From Halichondria panicea (lineage: Eukaryota; Porifera; Demospongiae; Suberitida; Halichondriidae): a stretch of 64,000 nt of DNA. The notes beneath the pieces are model-generated. The model searched no databases, was not told the DNA's origin, and was given only the letters and a program-made list of their open reading frames with translations. Location: positions 5,642,042-5,706,041 of the forward strand of contig NC_087377.1 of NCBI RefSeq assembly GCF_963675165.1, in the 5' to 3' direction. Shown here piece after piece: positions 1-12,524 of the stretch. The translations under genes were made by a program, and so were the position numbers. Each line of letters starts with the position of its first letter. Positions within the stretch are counted from its first letter, which is position 1.

Positions 1-1287
1 CCTGTGCAGTATACAGTAGACAGAGCGGTAATGATATCACAAGTGGACGGACATGTGACGTTTATCATTATTTTCTTTGATCTGTGTCATGTGATGTATT
101 GTGCATCATAATCTAATGACTATCGGAGGAGGTACGACAACACCACGTGCTGGACTACGGAATTTCAATCAATGAGCAGCAAAAATTCTGACAGTGCAAT
201 TTTTGGCTGTGCTACGTAGTACCTGATTGAAATCCCATAGTTCAGCACGTGATGTTGTTGTACTCTCTCAGATGATCATCACTTACTGTGCTAAATGACA
301 GAGCAGAAATGCAAATGCTTTGTTTTATAGCAGTTGTACGTAACGTGTTACTTGTAAACTTTAAATCAGTAATTCTGTATTGTGTGCAAATATTTGTGTT
401 TAGCTTGCAGTGTGGAGTCTAGGTCAATGTGTTGCAAGGGTCAGTGTGTTGCTATTAGCAGGGCAGTTTTGGTGAAGCCTGGTGTGGCAGCGGTTAGGTC
501 AGAGTCATGTGAGCCATGAATATAATTATGTAGTTCTTTCAACTTTACTGTACATGTACATGTACGTAAAGATTCTAGGAACCTGTGTTGTTTTTGGGAG
601 GTATATACATGATCGAGACTAAATCTTATGCACCTCTCTATCAAATGTTTTAGCTGTACTTATCTAATACTATTTGTCCCTAAACTTCCAAGTGAGCTGC
701 AAAGCACAGTAGTACATGTTTCCTTGTATCGATCTCCATTTGTCATAATTATTATCTAGTTGCTAACATTAACGAAACACTTGTGATTAGTCACATGATG
801 TGTGTGTGTCAACCATTATCCCATTAATTTGGTCCCACATACCTGTACTGTACAACAATGCTGCATGAGAGTAGAGTGACAGGCCCATTTGAGGATCACA
901 TGGGGTGATGAGCTTATCGTATTTGGTGTGAATTGTGTTAGTAGCTCTGTAGGCCTGACTGTCACATGTTCAAAGCTCAGGTTAATGGTGTACGTCACAC
1001 ACACAAAGACGTCCAGTCATAAAAGGGCACAATTGAATGAATGCACCTCTGTACAAAGGACAAGCCCAAATTCATTGCCTTCCTTTATGAATGTACTTTA
1101 CATAAGGAGGATGACCTCTTTACTGTGCAGGCAAACAAATTTACATGTACTGTACGTATTTTCCCCACAAAATGTGTCTTTTACCTGTTAAGTATCGCAC
1201 ATATTTTTCAGATTATTATTTTCATACAGTGCAAATACATGGACGCTGCAATCGGACTTGTATAATCAGTAGTTCTTCTCTCCACAG
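1..1287. other. Upstream non-coding stretch (5' flank or first intron of FNIP)
   Basis: I see no convincing coding exon here. The stretch is AT-rich with many TGTACATGTA-type palindromes and an inverted-repeat hairpin near 131-263. The first recognised FNIP exon starts at 1288 after a TCCACAG acceptor and enters in the middle of a codon, so at least one 5' exon lies in this stretch or beyond the left edge. The missing part should be only a few tens of codons, because exon 1288-1444 already holds the start of the FNIP N-terminal domain. Confidence 0.5.
131..263. repeat. Inverted-repeat hairpin, MITE-like
   Basis: The left arm (about 131-171) and right arm (about 223-263) are imperfect reverse complements of roughly 40 bp, both containing CACGTGCTG/CAGCACGTG and TTTCAATCA/TGATTGAAAT. 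They are separated by about 50 bp. This looks like a small foldback or non-autonomous DNA element. Target-site duplications are not obvious. Confidence 0.6.
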
Positions 1288-2749
1288 TGATCGGGAGCAT
1301 CGTGCCAGAAGCCTTCTCCACCCCACTGGTAGAAGCACCATTCAACTGAGTCCGTCCAGGGTCCGTATTGTGGTGTTCAAAGATGATATGGGAGTGAAGC
1401 AGCCACTCTTTGACTCACAGGTCAACTGTGAGAATGAGGGAGAGGTAAGTGTACAGTGCGTAGACAGATCGTAGCACATGTACAGTTTACACTGTGTGTG
1501 GATATGGTACTGTTCTAACTTGAATTGGAGTAGGATATATGACACAATTATTTTGCATTCCAACAAGCTGTTGTACCCTTAGAAAATTAGTGTGACAAAG
1601 AAAAATGATGGTGTTACCTAAGCTTCTTGAATAGGCCTACCAAGCAGGAACATTGTTTACCACAAATATGTTTTCATTAATTACTGGTAAACATAATTCA
1701 GGAGCCATCCACCAAGTCCCTATGTGACATGAGGAGTATAGAGCGCCTGGAACACAGCAACTCCTCCACTAGCAGCGTCCCACCTCTGAGCACTTCATCC
1801 GGGTGGGTGGGATCCTGTAAGAAAAGGAGAGCTGGCTTTGTCAAGAGACCTGTAAGTATTACAGTTTGATTTTATTTACTATTACGGTGTACATATGCAC
1901 ATGTATTCTCATTAATAATTTGGCTGTTGTGTGTCATTTACACAGTCTACTGATTCTGAGCTGCTCGGTGAGATGATGTTTGGGTCCATGCCAATGAAGA
2001 CTATAGGGAACTCAGTCAAGGTTCACTATATCAGGTTAAACATAATTAAATTTATGGTGTCGTCAACTTTGTGACAAGTAAAATTATCGTACACATGTAC
2101 AGTATGTAAAGATTGAATAGTGTTGCTTTGTAATAGAAACATCCTCTGCAATGCTTATAAGCAGTATGGCTGGCGGTCCATGTGCTGTAGGCATGTTTGC
2201 CATGTGCTGTAACTGTGTTGTGTGTTAATTAAGTTTATGGCCTCTAATTTGGTGAAATCACATGACTGGTCCATTACGTACATATACATGTACACTGTAC
2301 AGTACACATCTGTATGTTGTTGGTTAACCTCAATTTGAAGGTGCGTTCATGTATATCGAGGTATTCGAGTAGGTGGTTGAGGTGGTCATTACGTGGTTTG
2401 TGGTGGGTAGGTGTGCAACAAACTGCAAGAGATGAATCTGAATTCCATCTCTGTAGCGCATGCAAGTGCGTTTACTGTGAGCGTGCATGTCATTCAATTG
2501 ATTATGCCGTAGCTTTTCAATGTATTATATACCCTCTGTACTACTCTCCAAACAGATCAACTGACCAGCTCATGCTCACGAAAACCTTCGCCTGTGGTCG
2601 CAAGCTTCTTCACCAATGCAGTCTGACTGACTACTCAGACAGTTGCCCATTGCCCGGAGATGCGTCCAGTCAAACTATAGAGAGAGCTTATGCCCCGGTA
2701 CCCAAGAACCACTACATGATCAACAGCCTGCGATGTTCTCTCTCTCCAG
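1288..2749 (+). other. FNIP: FNIP N-terminal (longin-like) block
   Basis: Four exons (1288-1444, 1702-1851, 1946-2034, 2556-2749) encode the conserved FNIP_N block. The first strand VRIVVFKDD and the PLFDS that follows match the vertebrate RLIVYQD...VLFDS start. GEMMFGSMPMK and the QLMLTK start of the next exon match the block where vertebrate FNIP has LGEMMFGSVAM and QLMLSK. The third exon ends inside an Arg codon completed by the fourth, which confirms the join. Confidence 0.88.
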
Positions 2750-5700
2750 GTAAACCATCAGTTACTGTATGAGATTTATTTGAACGTTACACAAATCTCT
2801 TGTGTTATGCTGGTTTTAGAGTCATGAGTATACTGTACTGTACATGTACTTTAGAATTGTGTGTGTGTGTGTGTGTCCATTTAATTAAAATATCATACCA
2901 TGTGTGGGCGTTAGTGTATTCACAGTCGTAAATGGCTCGGAAAATAGAATACTTGTAACACACACTGACCCTTGCAACACATTGACCTAAAATCCCATAG
3001 ACTCCACTAATTATAACGTTACACAAATCCTTGTGTTATAGGCTGGTTTAGAGTAATGAGTATACATGTACACTGTACGTGTCTTTAGAATTGTGTGTGT
3101 GTTTACTAAATTACTAAATTACTAAACTAAATGGTGCCTAAAAGTTTCTATATAATTATAGCCTCGTGATCAATTAAAAGATCACACCATGCATGGGCGT
3201 TAGTGTATTCACAGTCGTGAATGGCCCGGAAAATGTATGTGTCGTATTATTCACATCCTTAACAATTTCTCATACAGATTCTGGTCGCAATCTTCGGTCT
3301 TCTAGTCTGAGTGTTCCTATTCTTCGTCCCAGTAGTGCCCTTTCCACTCACTCCTCCCCGGCCACCCACTCACCCCCCTCACCTGTCCCGTCTCTGTCTG
3401 TCACTGGCTCTGTAAGCTCCAGTCTCACTCGGAGGATACAGAGGTACCGGGCCACGAGCCTGGAGGACCCTGCTGAGCTGTACAGGAAGGTCTTGAAACC
3501 TCTCGATAGGGTATACAATGAATGCTTACACAGTTCTTTGCCTGTGTTTAGTTGTGTATGATTATTCTTAGAGTGAGTAATCAATTTAACCTTATACACG
3601 CCGATGTTGCAAGTCTAGCTGTCTACATAATTATGTGTCCCATGACTACCATGTACATGTACATGTATATTAGCTACATTAGGCCGTAATCACAGGTTTG
3701 TTTGCTCATAGAAATGGCTTAGGCACTAGATTCAGATAAGTACATGTACTGTATATGTACAGTACTTTCAACTGCGTACATTGTACATAATTTTGTTGTA
3801 GGTGCAAAGCATATAACTACATGTTATTCACGACCTCTTATTTCTCTTCCCTCAGCCACCTCATAGCAAGAAGAAGTACGGTATTGGAGTGATCCTCAGT
3901 TTGAGTGAGCTCAGTGAACCTGACATTCAGCACTTCCAGAGTTTCCTCTTCTCTCACTTCACTCTGATTGATACTCATCTCGAGAAGCTTAAGTCTTTTG
4001 TCCTGGAGGCCTCACAAAGTCGAGGGCCAGCCTTCGTCAAAAGCATGACACAGGTACAGTGCGTGTGTTAAAATACAATTTATGTGTTATCCTTGTCTGT
4101 GTGTCTGTACTACTGTATACGTACATGCATGTACAATGATACAATAATTATACTACCCACTTTTTACAGCAGTACCCTGTTCAGTATGTGCATACGTGTA
4201 TTAAATGATGTTCGTTCTATAGGCCTATGAAGATTTCCTCAGGGATTTTATTGCTCTCTACAAAGCACCGAGGATTGAGGTGAATAACCCATTTATAATT
4301 ATGTAGACTAGCTGTTAGTGTGATGATGGCCCGGGTCTAAAGACAGTGAACCCCTAAATTTAGGACTTTTGAGTTCAGGAAACTTTTCCTCTGGAATTAG
4401 GTCATCTCAATAAACAGGACACTCCCCATACAGTGTACTTCCCAATTTCAAGTACCACATACTGTACATTATTACACCACACACACTCCAGTCTCCAGTA
4501 TGGCTCACTTTGGTTGGTCAAGTGAGTAGACGAGAGCAAGTGTGCAAACAGTTTATGGAGGAGTTTGGATCCTGTATTGTCGAGATGGAGACCAAGGAGA
4601 GAAAATTGTGAGCTATAAATATAATTATCCAATGTACACATGTAAGTACAACATGAGGTTTGAGGCTACATATCCTAGAAGTTGAACGTGAGTACATGTA
4701 TACCTGAATGCTATTGTAGAGGTGAATTCAATGTACAGTGCCTGTAGATGTACATGTACATTACATGATTGTATTGATCAGTTTCTGTACGTAGAGTACA
4801 AATGTACATTTGGACATCATACAATTGTAAGTACACGTACCTGTATTGTTGCAATGGCTGTAATGTAAAGTCATACACACACTCACTCTATCTCTCTCTA
4901 CAGTTTCCTGTCCTCACTCCTCACGGCTGTACTCTCCCACCACTTGGCCTGGGTCTTCACTGAGAGCAGACACTCCACCACCGACTCACGTCTCAACAAA
5001 ATGATCCCAAAATCTGTGAGTAATGGCACATCTAGTACATGTAGAATATACATTACTTTCATCGATTGCTTGTTTACAAACTTATATAATTGTTTGTACT
5101 GCCGTATGTGCTTATACCCTTATGTGTACATGTATCCTCGTTGCATTAGTACATGTACATGTCACTTTGTATGCATGCATGTGCGTACACGTACATGTAT
5201 ACGGTGCATGTTTACTATCATGTACGTATTTAGTATGTAATTGGAATGACTTAATTTGAAATTCATGTTTCACTCTCTCTCTTTAATGCAGTTTGGGCTA
5301 TTGGCAGAGTCTCATCCCTATAACCCTCTCTGGGCTCAACTCGGGTACGTTGTCCAATTATCTACAGGTGTATATACTGTATATGTACATGTGGTCAGAT
5401 CATTGTGTGAATCTGACTTCAAATTGCTATACTTGTGTATATACAATGTATGTATGTGCATTCCCTCGTGTACTCGTCATGTCGTGTTGAGTAACATGTC
5501 TCTACGTGTATAATTGTACAGAGACTTGTTTGGAGCAGTGTCCTATCCTCTCAAGCTGACCCGGACGATTGTCACAGGCAAGAACAGTGCTATAGTGAAT
5601 AGGCTCCTCTACATTCTCACTTACTTTATACGCTGCTCTGAGGTGGAGCCATGGAAACCACCGGTAAGTATTTATGCACATAAGTCTGCAGCACAGTTGT

Positions 5701-8700
5701 ACATGTATAATAAATTCATTGCTTGACCTTCTGTATGTTTCTATGTTACAGGAGAATCTTCATCACAAACCTTCTCAGAAAATTCCTGTTCCAAATGGTA
5801 AAGGAAATCTCTCGTCAAATGAGCACCAGCACAAGTCCAGCGACTCATCACACAGCGAGTTGATCACTAAACTAGATGATGACTATCTCCTAGAATCAAG
5901 GGCTAGCTCAATCACAGTGAGTGAGCAGTATTATTCATGTGTGGTTGTCTGTGAGATTGGTTTATACACGTACTACAAATACGAGCACTACCTTAGAATT
6001 GAAGGTACATTGTACACGGAAAGTTAATAAGTACATGTATAGTGACTGTACGTGTACGTGTATTGAAAATGGCTGCATGCATGTTCACTCAAATTGGTGA
6101 CAACTAACGATAAGGGTGCAGTGTTGATTCTACGTTTCGTACATGCATTATAGGTGATGGCAGATCACGAGACACACTCTCTGAGATCACCCTTTGCCTC
6201 CCCTACCAATTTCGGCCGAGAGACGCCACTAATCAAACCACACCCCTTCTCCATACGGCAATCAAGTCGACAGCATTCGTTCAATAGTGATCTTGACCCC
6301 CTAGGCAGTCTGGGAAATAAATCACTTGGAGCAACTTTTTCTAGGTCCCCCAAATCTTCTAAAAAGTCTGGATCTATGTCTAGGTACAGTTAATGTATAA
6401 TTTTGTACACCTTTTATGATAGTCTTAGTATTACGTTTCTCATAATTATACATGTACATGTGTAAGACTTACATTGTACATTGTATAATTATGTACACTG
6501 TACATGTACATGTAAACAGAAGCTTTCAATGTAGTACGTATGTCCATAACTATTTAGAACCTGTAAACAGTGCCAATAGGGACATAAATCTTGTTGCAAC
6601 TTGTACGCATGCCATAAAATCATAGACTATTATCGTTGATATTCAGATTCTTTTCCTCCCTGCAGCCGTACAAGTGAGCAGTCTGATTCCCGCCACTCGT
6701 CCCTCAAGCACACGTTCCCCATCCAACCTTCCTCCCCTGTCGCAACCACTGCTAGAGCCACATGTAATGATCAAACAAGTGACTATAGAATGCCGTCTCC
6801 CTCCAACACACACTACCCTAATTCTCCAGCTGAGATTGCCAGCATGGGATTCTGTCCCGAGCCTGACAGCTTCATGACCTTTGATCCTAAAGCAAGCTAT
6901 AGGTGCAAATACAATGTACATGTAGTTTCTTACTAGCCTAGCTACGTACATGTACATACTGTATATTCATTCTAATAGATGTGTTTATTCAACCCACTTT
7001 TTGGTTTACACACAGTGCTCATTTACCCCATTATAACAACAGTGTAACATCTGTTTTAATTGAAACGTACACACTGCATACTGTAAAGTACGAGTTGCTC
7101 TGTCATTTTAATGACCAATACACGTGTTTCTGTTACAGGGCCCACCAAATGTCCCCCAGCTTCATCAAGAGGTCACCGCAGAATACATTTCATGGTCAGA
7201 ACACGTCAGTACGGAAGGTGCCCAACTTGAAAATGTCACAGCCAAGCGGTCAGCCGTACACGCTCCACAAGGTAATAGCCATAATTATCATGTCAATGAC
7301 CATGAGGCTAGCCTGTCTTTGAAGCAAATTAAAGAGATTAATCGCTTCCCCTCTTTCCCCTGTACAGAACAACTCTACAACGAGTATGGACAGTGGTTAT
7401 GATCGCTCCCTCACAGCCTCAAGTACTACTGAGTATTCCAGAGACAGTTACACTACCACCACCAGCTGCTTCAGTGACAGCTCCAACGGCAAGGATAGCT
7501 GTAATCGAAGTGGCCTGTTTTTCTCGCGATGTGATGGTGTTAAGGGATATTCAATGGACGAGAACAAAGCAGAGAGTTGCTCTGTGCAGGTCAGCTTATA
7601 TTTGTTTACCCTGTACATGTACTTGTAGAAAACCCAAAGTTGTTATAGCCAGTACTCTAGCGAAGATAGTTGTATGTAGTTGCATAAACTTTCTTTTGAG
7701 TGATGCACGATCTGTAAGTGTTACATGTACAGAGCAGATACTCAGCTAATACATTGTACGCCCTTTTGGCCCGATACATGTACATGTAAATGTATGAAAA
7801 CTATCAGTTTTACCGTTAATCCTTGGCTTACAGTCTATGAGCCGCCCTCGATCAGATGCCATTAGTTTCTCTTCCCGTCGAGAAGCCACTAACTATCGAG
7901 TCTGCAAAATGCCACCTATCGAACACTCTGACGACAATAGCCCTGACAACATACACAACTCCATTTCTCCTGATCTACCAAGCCCTACACAACCTCTTCT
8001 ACCAACCAAAGTTTCGAGGCTTTTACAGAACAATCAAGACTACACTTCAGCTATCAGAAAATTAAACGGCTCACAATCGAATTTTGAGTCCCAGCGAGTA
8101 CCTCTTCTTCAAGTGCAACAGCCAACACTTATTAAGGAAGATTCGGACGATGATTCCATTACCGCTCAAGAAAATCAACGGAGTAGCCCTGGACGTTCAC
8201 TACGCAGGCAAGCTGCTCTCCTGTCCGACAGTGACTCTCCGAAATCTCCCACCTTCCAAGATAGCACGTACGACACCACCGACCAGTTCAGGCCATTTTC
8301 ACCCAGTCAAAGCCTGCCACTTTCAACCATACCGTTCATGTCTATGTCACGGACAAGAAGTAGCTCTGATGCTGCACGCGCACAGTCGCCCAGTATGCTG
8401 AGTACAGATAGCGGTCGAGGGACTAAGAGCGGTTTTACTGGCAATAACTCCCAACAAGATCTCGAAAACCTCTCCCAAAGTTCCGATCTGTTCGATTCCG
8501 ATGATGCCTTTTGTGAGCTGCCTAGTTTGAGTTGCTCTGAGCAAGGATACGATTTACTGAAGAACGACAGTTTTGGTGACGATCCCCTTAATGTTGAGAA
8601 AAGCTTCTCTCCAAACACTCTTAAGTTGTTCAGACAAAGCCCATCACTTTTACAGCAACAGTTACAAGTAAGTTTTGAAACTTGTATACAGTGTACATGT

Positions 8701-11356
8701 ACATGTGTTTTTGTATTGTAGAACTCTAACTGTATGTTATCAGGCCAGAGGAGGTACAACACGAGTACCTCGATCACGTACAAACTTCCACAATAATTCA
8801 GTCATTGTTGCATGTGACTACATGTAATTAACTCAATTTTAGCCTAATCAAGGTACTCGTGTCGGACCTCCTCTATTATCAGGCTAATGCTGACTACTAT
8901 AATTATTACATTTCAAAATTTGGTTGTGTCTTTCTAATCAACCCCACCCCCCATCCTCTACAGGCTCACGACAGATTGCTAAGTGGAGACGGGCAGCCAT
9001 CGACTCCAGATCAGTTCTCTGACTTTGAGGATGTAGTGTTGCCAAGTGTCGACGAGTTTCACTTGGAAGATTTCGATCAAGATCAGGATGCTCAACAACA
9101 AAACTTGGATGATTTTGGTCACTCCCTGTTCGTTGGGTAAGAAAGAATGATTGTGTAGTGGTACTGTACAATGTACATGTACAGGGGGTTGTACAGTGTA
9201 TGCACACTGTACATACTTACATAGCTAAGGTTACTAGAGCATATTTTTTGTATGGCATTTATCGTAAAAAGTCTTATGAAGGCGCCACTACGACCAACTT
9301 GAACAGCCTAATTTTTGGGCTCTAATTGTATGCCATCAAATTTATCCTGCAACTTCAAGTTGAAAACTCGTGTATTGTATTGTCCTGTCCTACACAGCCT
9401 CTCTCCGACCTACCTGTCTGATTTTGTTCTCCATGGGACCACTCAACCTGCTGATCAGCATCTCCAGGACAAAATATTTAAAGACCTCAGAAGTGCAGTG
9501 AAGGTACATATACATAATGTATACATGTTGTGTACACATGCATACGTATTCTAGAAGTACATTGTACAAGCTGCCTATACTGTACTGTACATCTATAAGC
9601 CAATCGTATCAAAATTTCTAGAATTTGCGTCAAATAATGTGATGTGAGGTTAACTTCTCCCTAGGGAGCATGTCGTGAGTCCCAACGTTGAAAAAGCATC
9701 CTCCTTTAACTATTGTATACAGTGTAGGTGTACAGTATAATTAAGGCCTTCACTAATTTTCCTCACACACTCACAGTATTCCATCATTGACGAACCTATT
9801 GAGCATGGTGTAGCGATTGTGGCTGACACTGACTCATGGACTGTCCGGATTCTCTCAACCTCTCGGTGTCTGCAGACTACCAGGTACAATAATTACTGTC
9901 ACTCTTGCACATCAGGGTTAACCCAAACTAGCCTCTATTACTAACACCAATTATTATACTTTCTTCTTGTTTGTACAACAGTGACGTCATTATGGGCTCA
10001 ACATGCATGCAACCATCTCGATACATCAAGCAACTACTCAGTACCGTTAAGAGCATGAATGAAATGCGACTTCCTGCTGAATTTGTAAGTTTAAAAGTAA
10101 TCGTATTATTCTCACTGTATACGTTTACATGTATAACACATAATTAACCAGTTTTTAGTAGTATACAATATACTTAAAATGAGAGAATGCGCTAATAATC
10201 CAGTTTCTATACGATACTCCACACTGTATAACTAGAGCACTGAAGTGCTAACCCTCAGCTGTTGACTTGATCTACAGGTGAATAGCAACCAAAAGAGTGT
10301 TACATATATATACAATGCTGGCTAGGCTATAAGCAGCAAGTAACAGAAGCTAGAGGCATGTTGAAATTCATTGTAGACTAGAATCACAGCAAACTTACGA
10401 AGGCAATATTAGAAATAGTTTAGAGCTGCTCCTGTAGGGTACGGGTACAGTATGCTCTGTGGGGCAGAAATAAGTAAAGAAACAACCATACATGTAAATC
10501 ATAATTCTAGCTTTCTATTTAGTGACCCTGTTTCATTGTTCCTGGTAAGGGATCACTTCAGCTGTAAGTACGCTGTTTATCTCGACAGGATCTCGAATAA
10601 AGGCCGTGTGTAGTTAGCTAGCTATACTACCAACGTGCAAGTTCAAGCTTCTTTAGTAAACGCAGCGCCATGGCACCCAGGTGAGTAGATTCACCTGTCA
10701 CAAACAAACCAGACAACTGCTATACCCGCTGGGCGCGGCACGGCCTCGGGTAAGTTACTAAAGTATATAGAGTACTTATTGTACAATGTAACACATGTAC
10801 ATGTTACGTATTGCATTGTAAAATTACATGCATCTTTCACAGTGCCTTTCCCATGTCGAGGATAAATTGTTAGAGCTCAACGAACGAAGTATCACGTTAG
10901 CCAACACTCTGTTGGAGTATGGCAGTGACACGGACTTTGCAGAAATTCTACCACGGTCATTGGACTCACTGGGGTGAGCTTGGTTGTTATAACAGTCATG
11001 TGATTGAAACAGTAAAAAATATAAAAATATAATTATGCAGCCAGCATGTTGAAATCTAAGTATAAAAAATATGTACATGTATCAGTTTTTTTCTTTATGA
11101 TGCATTGTAAGCTCATGCATGACCATGTCTGCGTAATTATGGGTTCTGTATAATTATAAATTTACATGTATAGCGTAATTACTGTACCTCTATTGGAATG
11201 TTGAATTATCTGACTGTGTTGTTCTGTAGCATGCAAGACCATTACGACCGTCTCATGTTGATCGTACTTGCTGGAGTGAACTGTCCTGATCAGGACATAA
11301 AAGCTAGACTGGACTACATCTTCATGACTAACTTACTAGGAAAACAGTATTTTTAA
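1288..11356 (+). CDS. FNIP: Folliculin-interacting protein (FNIP1/FNIP2 orthologue), 5'-partial, 23 exons
   Basis: Exons: 1288-1444, 1702-1851, 1946-2034, 2556-2749, 3278-3510, 3856-4053, 4223-4279, 4492-4607, 4904-5015, 5292-5344, 5522-5663, 5752-5916, 6154-6383, 6666-6902, 7139-7271, 7368-7589, 7834-8667, 8964-9136, 9398-9503, 9777-9883, 9982-10084, 10843-10973, 11230-11356. All junctions are GT/AG, phases chain without a break, and 1355 codons end at TAA 11354-11356. Seen motifs: VRIVVFKDD, GEMMFGSMPMK, KKKYGIGVILSLS, HHLAWVF, SHPYNPLWAQLG, TYFIRCSE, SDFVLHGT and a C-terminal YIFMTNLLGKQ. These match the FNIP_N, FNIP_M and FNIP_C blocks in order. Known for the family: FNIP binds folliculin, forming a longin/DENN heterodimer that works in Rag GTPase/mTORC1 and AMPK signalling at lysosomes. 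The product is longer than human FNIP1 because of a long serine-rich insert. Only the first few tens of residues are missing. Confidence 0.93.
2783..3235. repeat. Intronic tandem duplication of about 230 bp
   Basis: Within the FNIP intron 2750-3277, the stretch from about 2783 to 2945 recurs from about 3014 to 3235. Both contain AACGTTACACAAATC, TTAGAATTGTGTGTGTGT, GGGCGTTAGTGTATTCAC and CGGAAAATG in the same order. The copies differ by substitutions and by small insertions near ACTAAATTACTAAA. The duplication is older than an assembly error would be, because the copies have diverged. Confidence 0.75.
3856..5663 (+). other. FNIP: FNIP middle (DENN-like) block
   Basis: Exons 3856-4053 to 5522-5663 encode the best-conserved part: a basic KKKYGIGVILSLS strand, then SFLFSHF, the SPVWLTLV segment, a helix ending in HHLAWVF, SHPYNPLWAQLG and GAVSYPLKLTRTIV leading to TYFIRCSE. 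Each segment falls in the order seen in vertebrate FNIP1/2. For exon 4492-4607 the CACTCCAG acceptor was chosen because only it gives the in-frame SPVWL; an alternative AG seven bases downstream breaks the frame. Confidence 0.9.
5752..9136 (+). other. FNIP: Long low-complexity, Ser-rich insert of FNIP
   Basis: Exons 5752-5916, 6154-6383, 6666-6902, 7139-7271, 7368-7589, 7834-8667 and 8964-9136 encode about 660 residues rich in Ser, Pro, Thr, Asp and Asn, including an 834-nt exon. No folded domain is recognised. An acidic stretch (DFEDVVLPSVDEFHLEDFDQ) precedes the C-terminal block. Vertebrate FNIPs also carry a phosphorylated disordered stretch here. Many Ser-Pro sites suggest kinase regulation, but this is inference. 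Confidence 0.7.
8748..8874. repeat. Intronic inverted-repeat element
   Basis: In the intron 8668-8963, GAGGAGGTACAACACGAGTA at the left pairs with TACTCGTGTCGGACCTCCTC at the right, arms of about 25 bp around a 75-bp spacer. This looks like a small foldback element. Its GAGGAGGTAC edge resembles the hairpin at 131-263, so the two may be related. Confidence 0.6.
9398..11356 (+). other. FNIP: FNIP C-terminal block
   Basis: The last five exons carry SDFVLHGT, an IADTDKW-like VADTDSW, YIKQLLSTVK...LPAEF, a helical LEDRL-like stretch (VEDKLLELNE) and the final KARLDYIFMTNLLGKQ. The intron 10085-10842 is the longest of the gene (758 bp), and I see no further exon inside it. The TAA stop at 11354-11356 follows Gln-Tyr-Phe. 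In the family this block contributes to the folliculin contact. Confidence 0.88.
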
Positions 11357-11445
11357 CTCATTCACCAATTTCTTTGTTTTGCTTAACACCACCCATTGTT
11401 TGTCATGTAATAGTACAGATGAGGAACGTACTGTCATGTACGTAT

Positions 11446-11451
11446 AATAAA
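11446..11451 (+). terminator. Candidate polyadenylation signal of FNIP
   Basis: AATAAA lies 90 bases after the FNIP stop codon, with T-rich sequence (ATTATTATAGGTTTTATTAT) just downstream. It is the nearest canonical hexamer. In AT-rich sequence a chance match is possible. Confidence 0.5.
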
Positions 11452-11640
11452 TTATTACTGATTATTATTATAGGTTTTATTATATACTCATGAGCACGAG
11501 GGCAAGAGTTGATAATAATTATACAAGTATAAGCAGTACACCATGCACAAGGGCATGACGTAATAAAATATATTATTATGGTGTATTGGCCACATATCCT
11601 GGGTGATATTGATATTACCGTATTATAATTAAATTTTATA

Positions 11641-11964
11641 TAGCAGGTAATTTCAGGGGGACAAAATATTCGTGGTTTAGCAATAAAATAATAATAATAT
11701 TATTATTATTATTGAGACATTATTTTATATAGCAGGTAATTTCGGGGGGACAAAATATTCATGGTTCAGCAATAAAATAATAATAATAATAATTATTATT
11801 ATTGAGACATTATTTTCGTGGTTGTAGATCGCACTGCATATGAAGGTAAAGGTATAGACAAGCTAGGTCGCTTCATTTGTGCATGGGTAAAATATTCGTG
11901 GTCAGACCCAGCTCCAACGTACCACGAAAACACGAATATTTTGCCCCACCAAAATTACCCTCTA
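11641..11964. mobile_element. MITE, TAGC-type family, copy 1
   Basis: Flanked by TA at 11639-11640 and 11965-11966. The left end TAGCAGGTAATTTC, then GGACAAAATATTCGTGG, is the reverse complement of the right end CACGAATATTTTGCCCCACC...ATTACCCTCTA. The left terminus and neighbouring AT-repeat are duplicated in tandem with an 89-bp offset (11641 and 11730). A shorter relative is at 26772-26958. It has no coding capacity; TA flanks suggest a Tc1/mariner-type source. Confidence 0.75.
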
Positions 11965-12238
11965 TACAGTGCGTAATTATATACCCATGCCATATATGCA
12001 GCTGTGACTTATACAGCTAACATAATAATTATAGAAGAGTAGCTACATGTAGCTAGCTCTCGAGTAGCCTCGAATCCACGCCGATTAAAATACGGCCTGG
12101 TGTTCATTGCAGGGGTGTTAGTGCACATGCGCTGCACAATTACTCAGAATCTGGGTAATCGTGCACGCCAGTAAAACTTTTAGTAAATGTTACTGTAAAC
12201 TAGCTGTAATACTTGGAATTTGTTCCGTGTTACTATCA

Positions 12239-12364
12239 ATGGCGTCGACTGAGTTTTGTGAAGCTGTGGCTTATGCTCTTCGCTGCGTTGGTCTAAAGGA
12301 TCTCACACTGAAGCCAAAGCAAAATAATTTGCCCCTTTTGACCACCCCCTGGCTACGCCACTGA
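12239..12364 (+). pseudogene. Helicase-like N-terminal fragment joined to a transposon terminus
   Basis: A short reading frame starts MASTEFCEAVAYALRC and runs to LKDLTLKPKQ. This resembles the N-terminal edge of RecQ-type helicases (a helix followed by a LKxxQ motif just before the helicase core), but only about 30 residues are present. The frame then runs directly into CTGGCTACGCCACTG (12349-12363), the terminal inverted repeat of the CAGTGGCGTAGCCAG elements seen at 55800. The other end of the element was not found. Likely a captured or adjacent gene fragment. Confidence 0.35.
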
Positions 12365-12524
12365 TATAATAATTATTATAGGCGCATGATCTGTGTAATC
12401 TCTAGCTATAATAATAATTATTGTATAATTATACTAAATTATTATGGTTTAACCTCGGAATCTGAACCCGATAATTATAATTATGGTACGAGTTTTTATA
12501 TAAGCATCATGCATGCAGGAAATG

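Noticed and set aside
7837..8721. Stand-alone 294-codon gene
   Set aside because: It is the largest FNIP exon (7834-8667) read through its donor into the intron.
8307..8783. 158-codon minus-strand frame
   Set aside because: Antisense shadow of the large FNIP exon; no motif.
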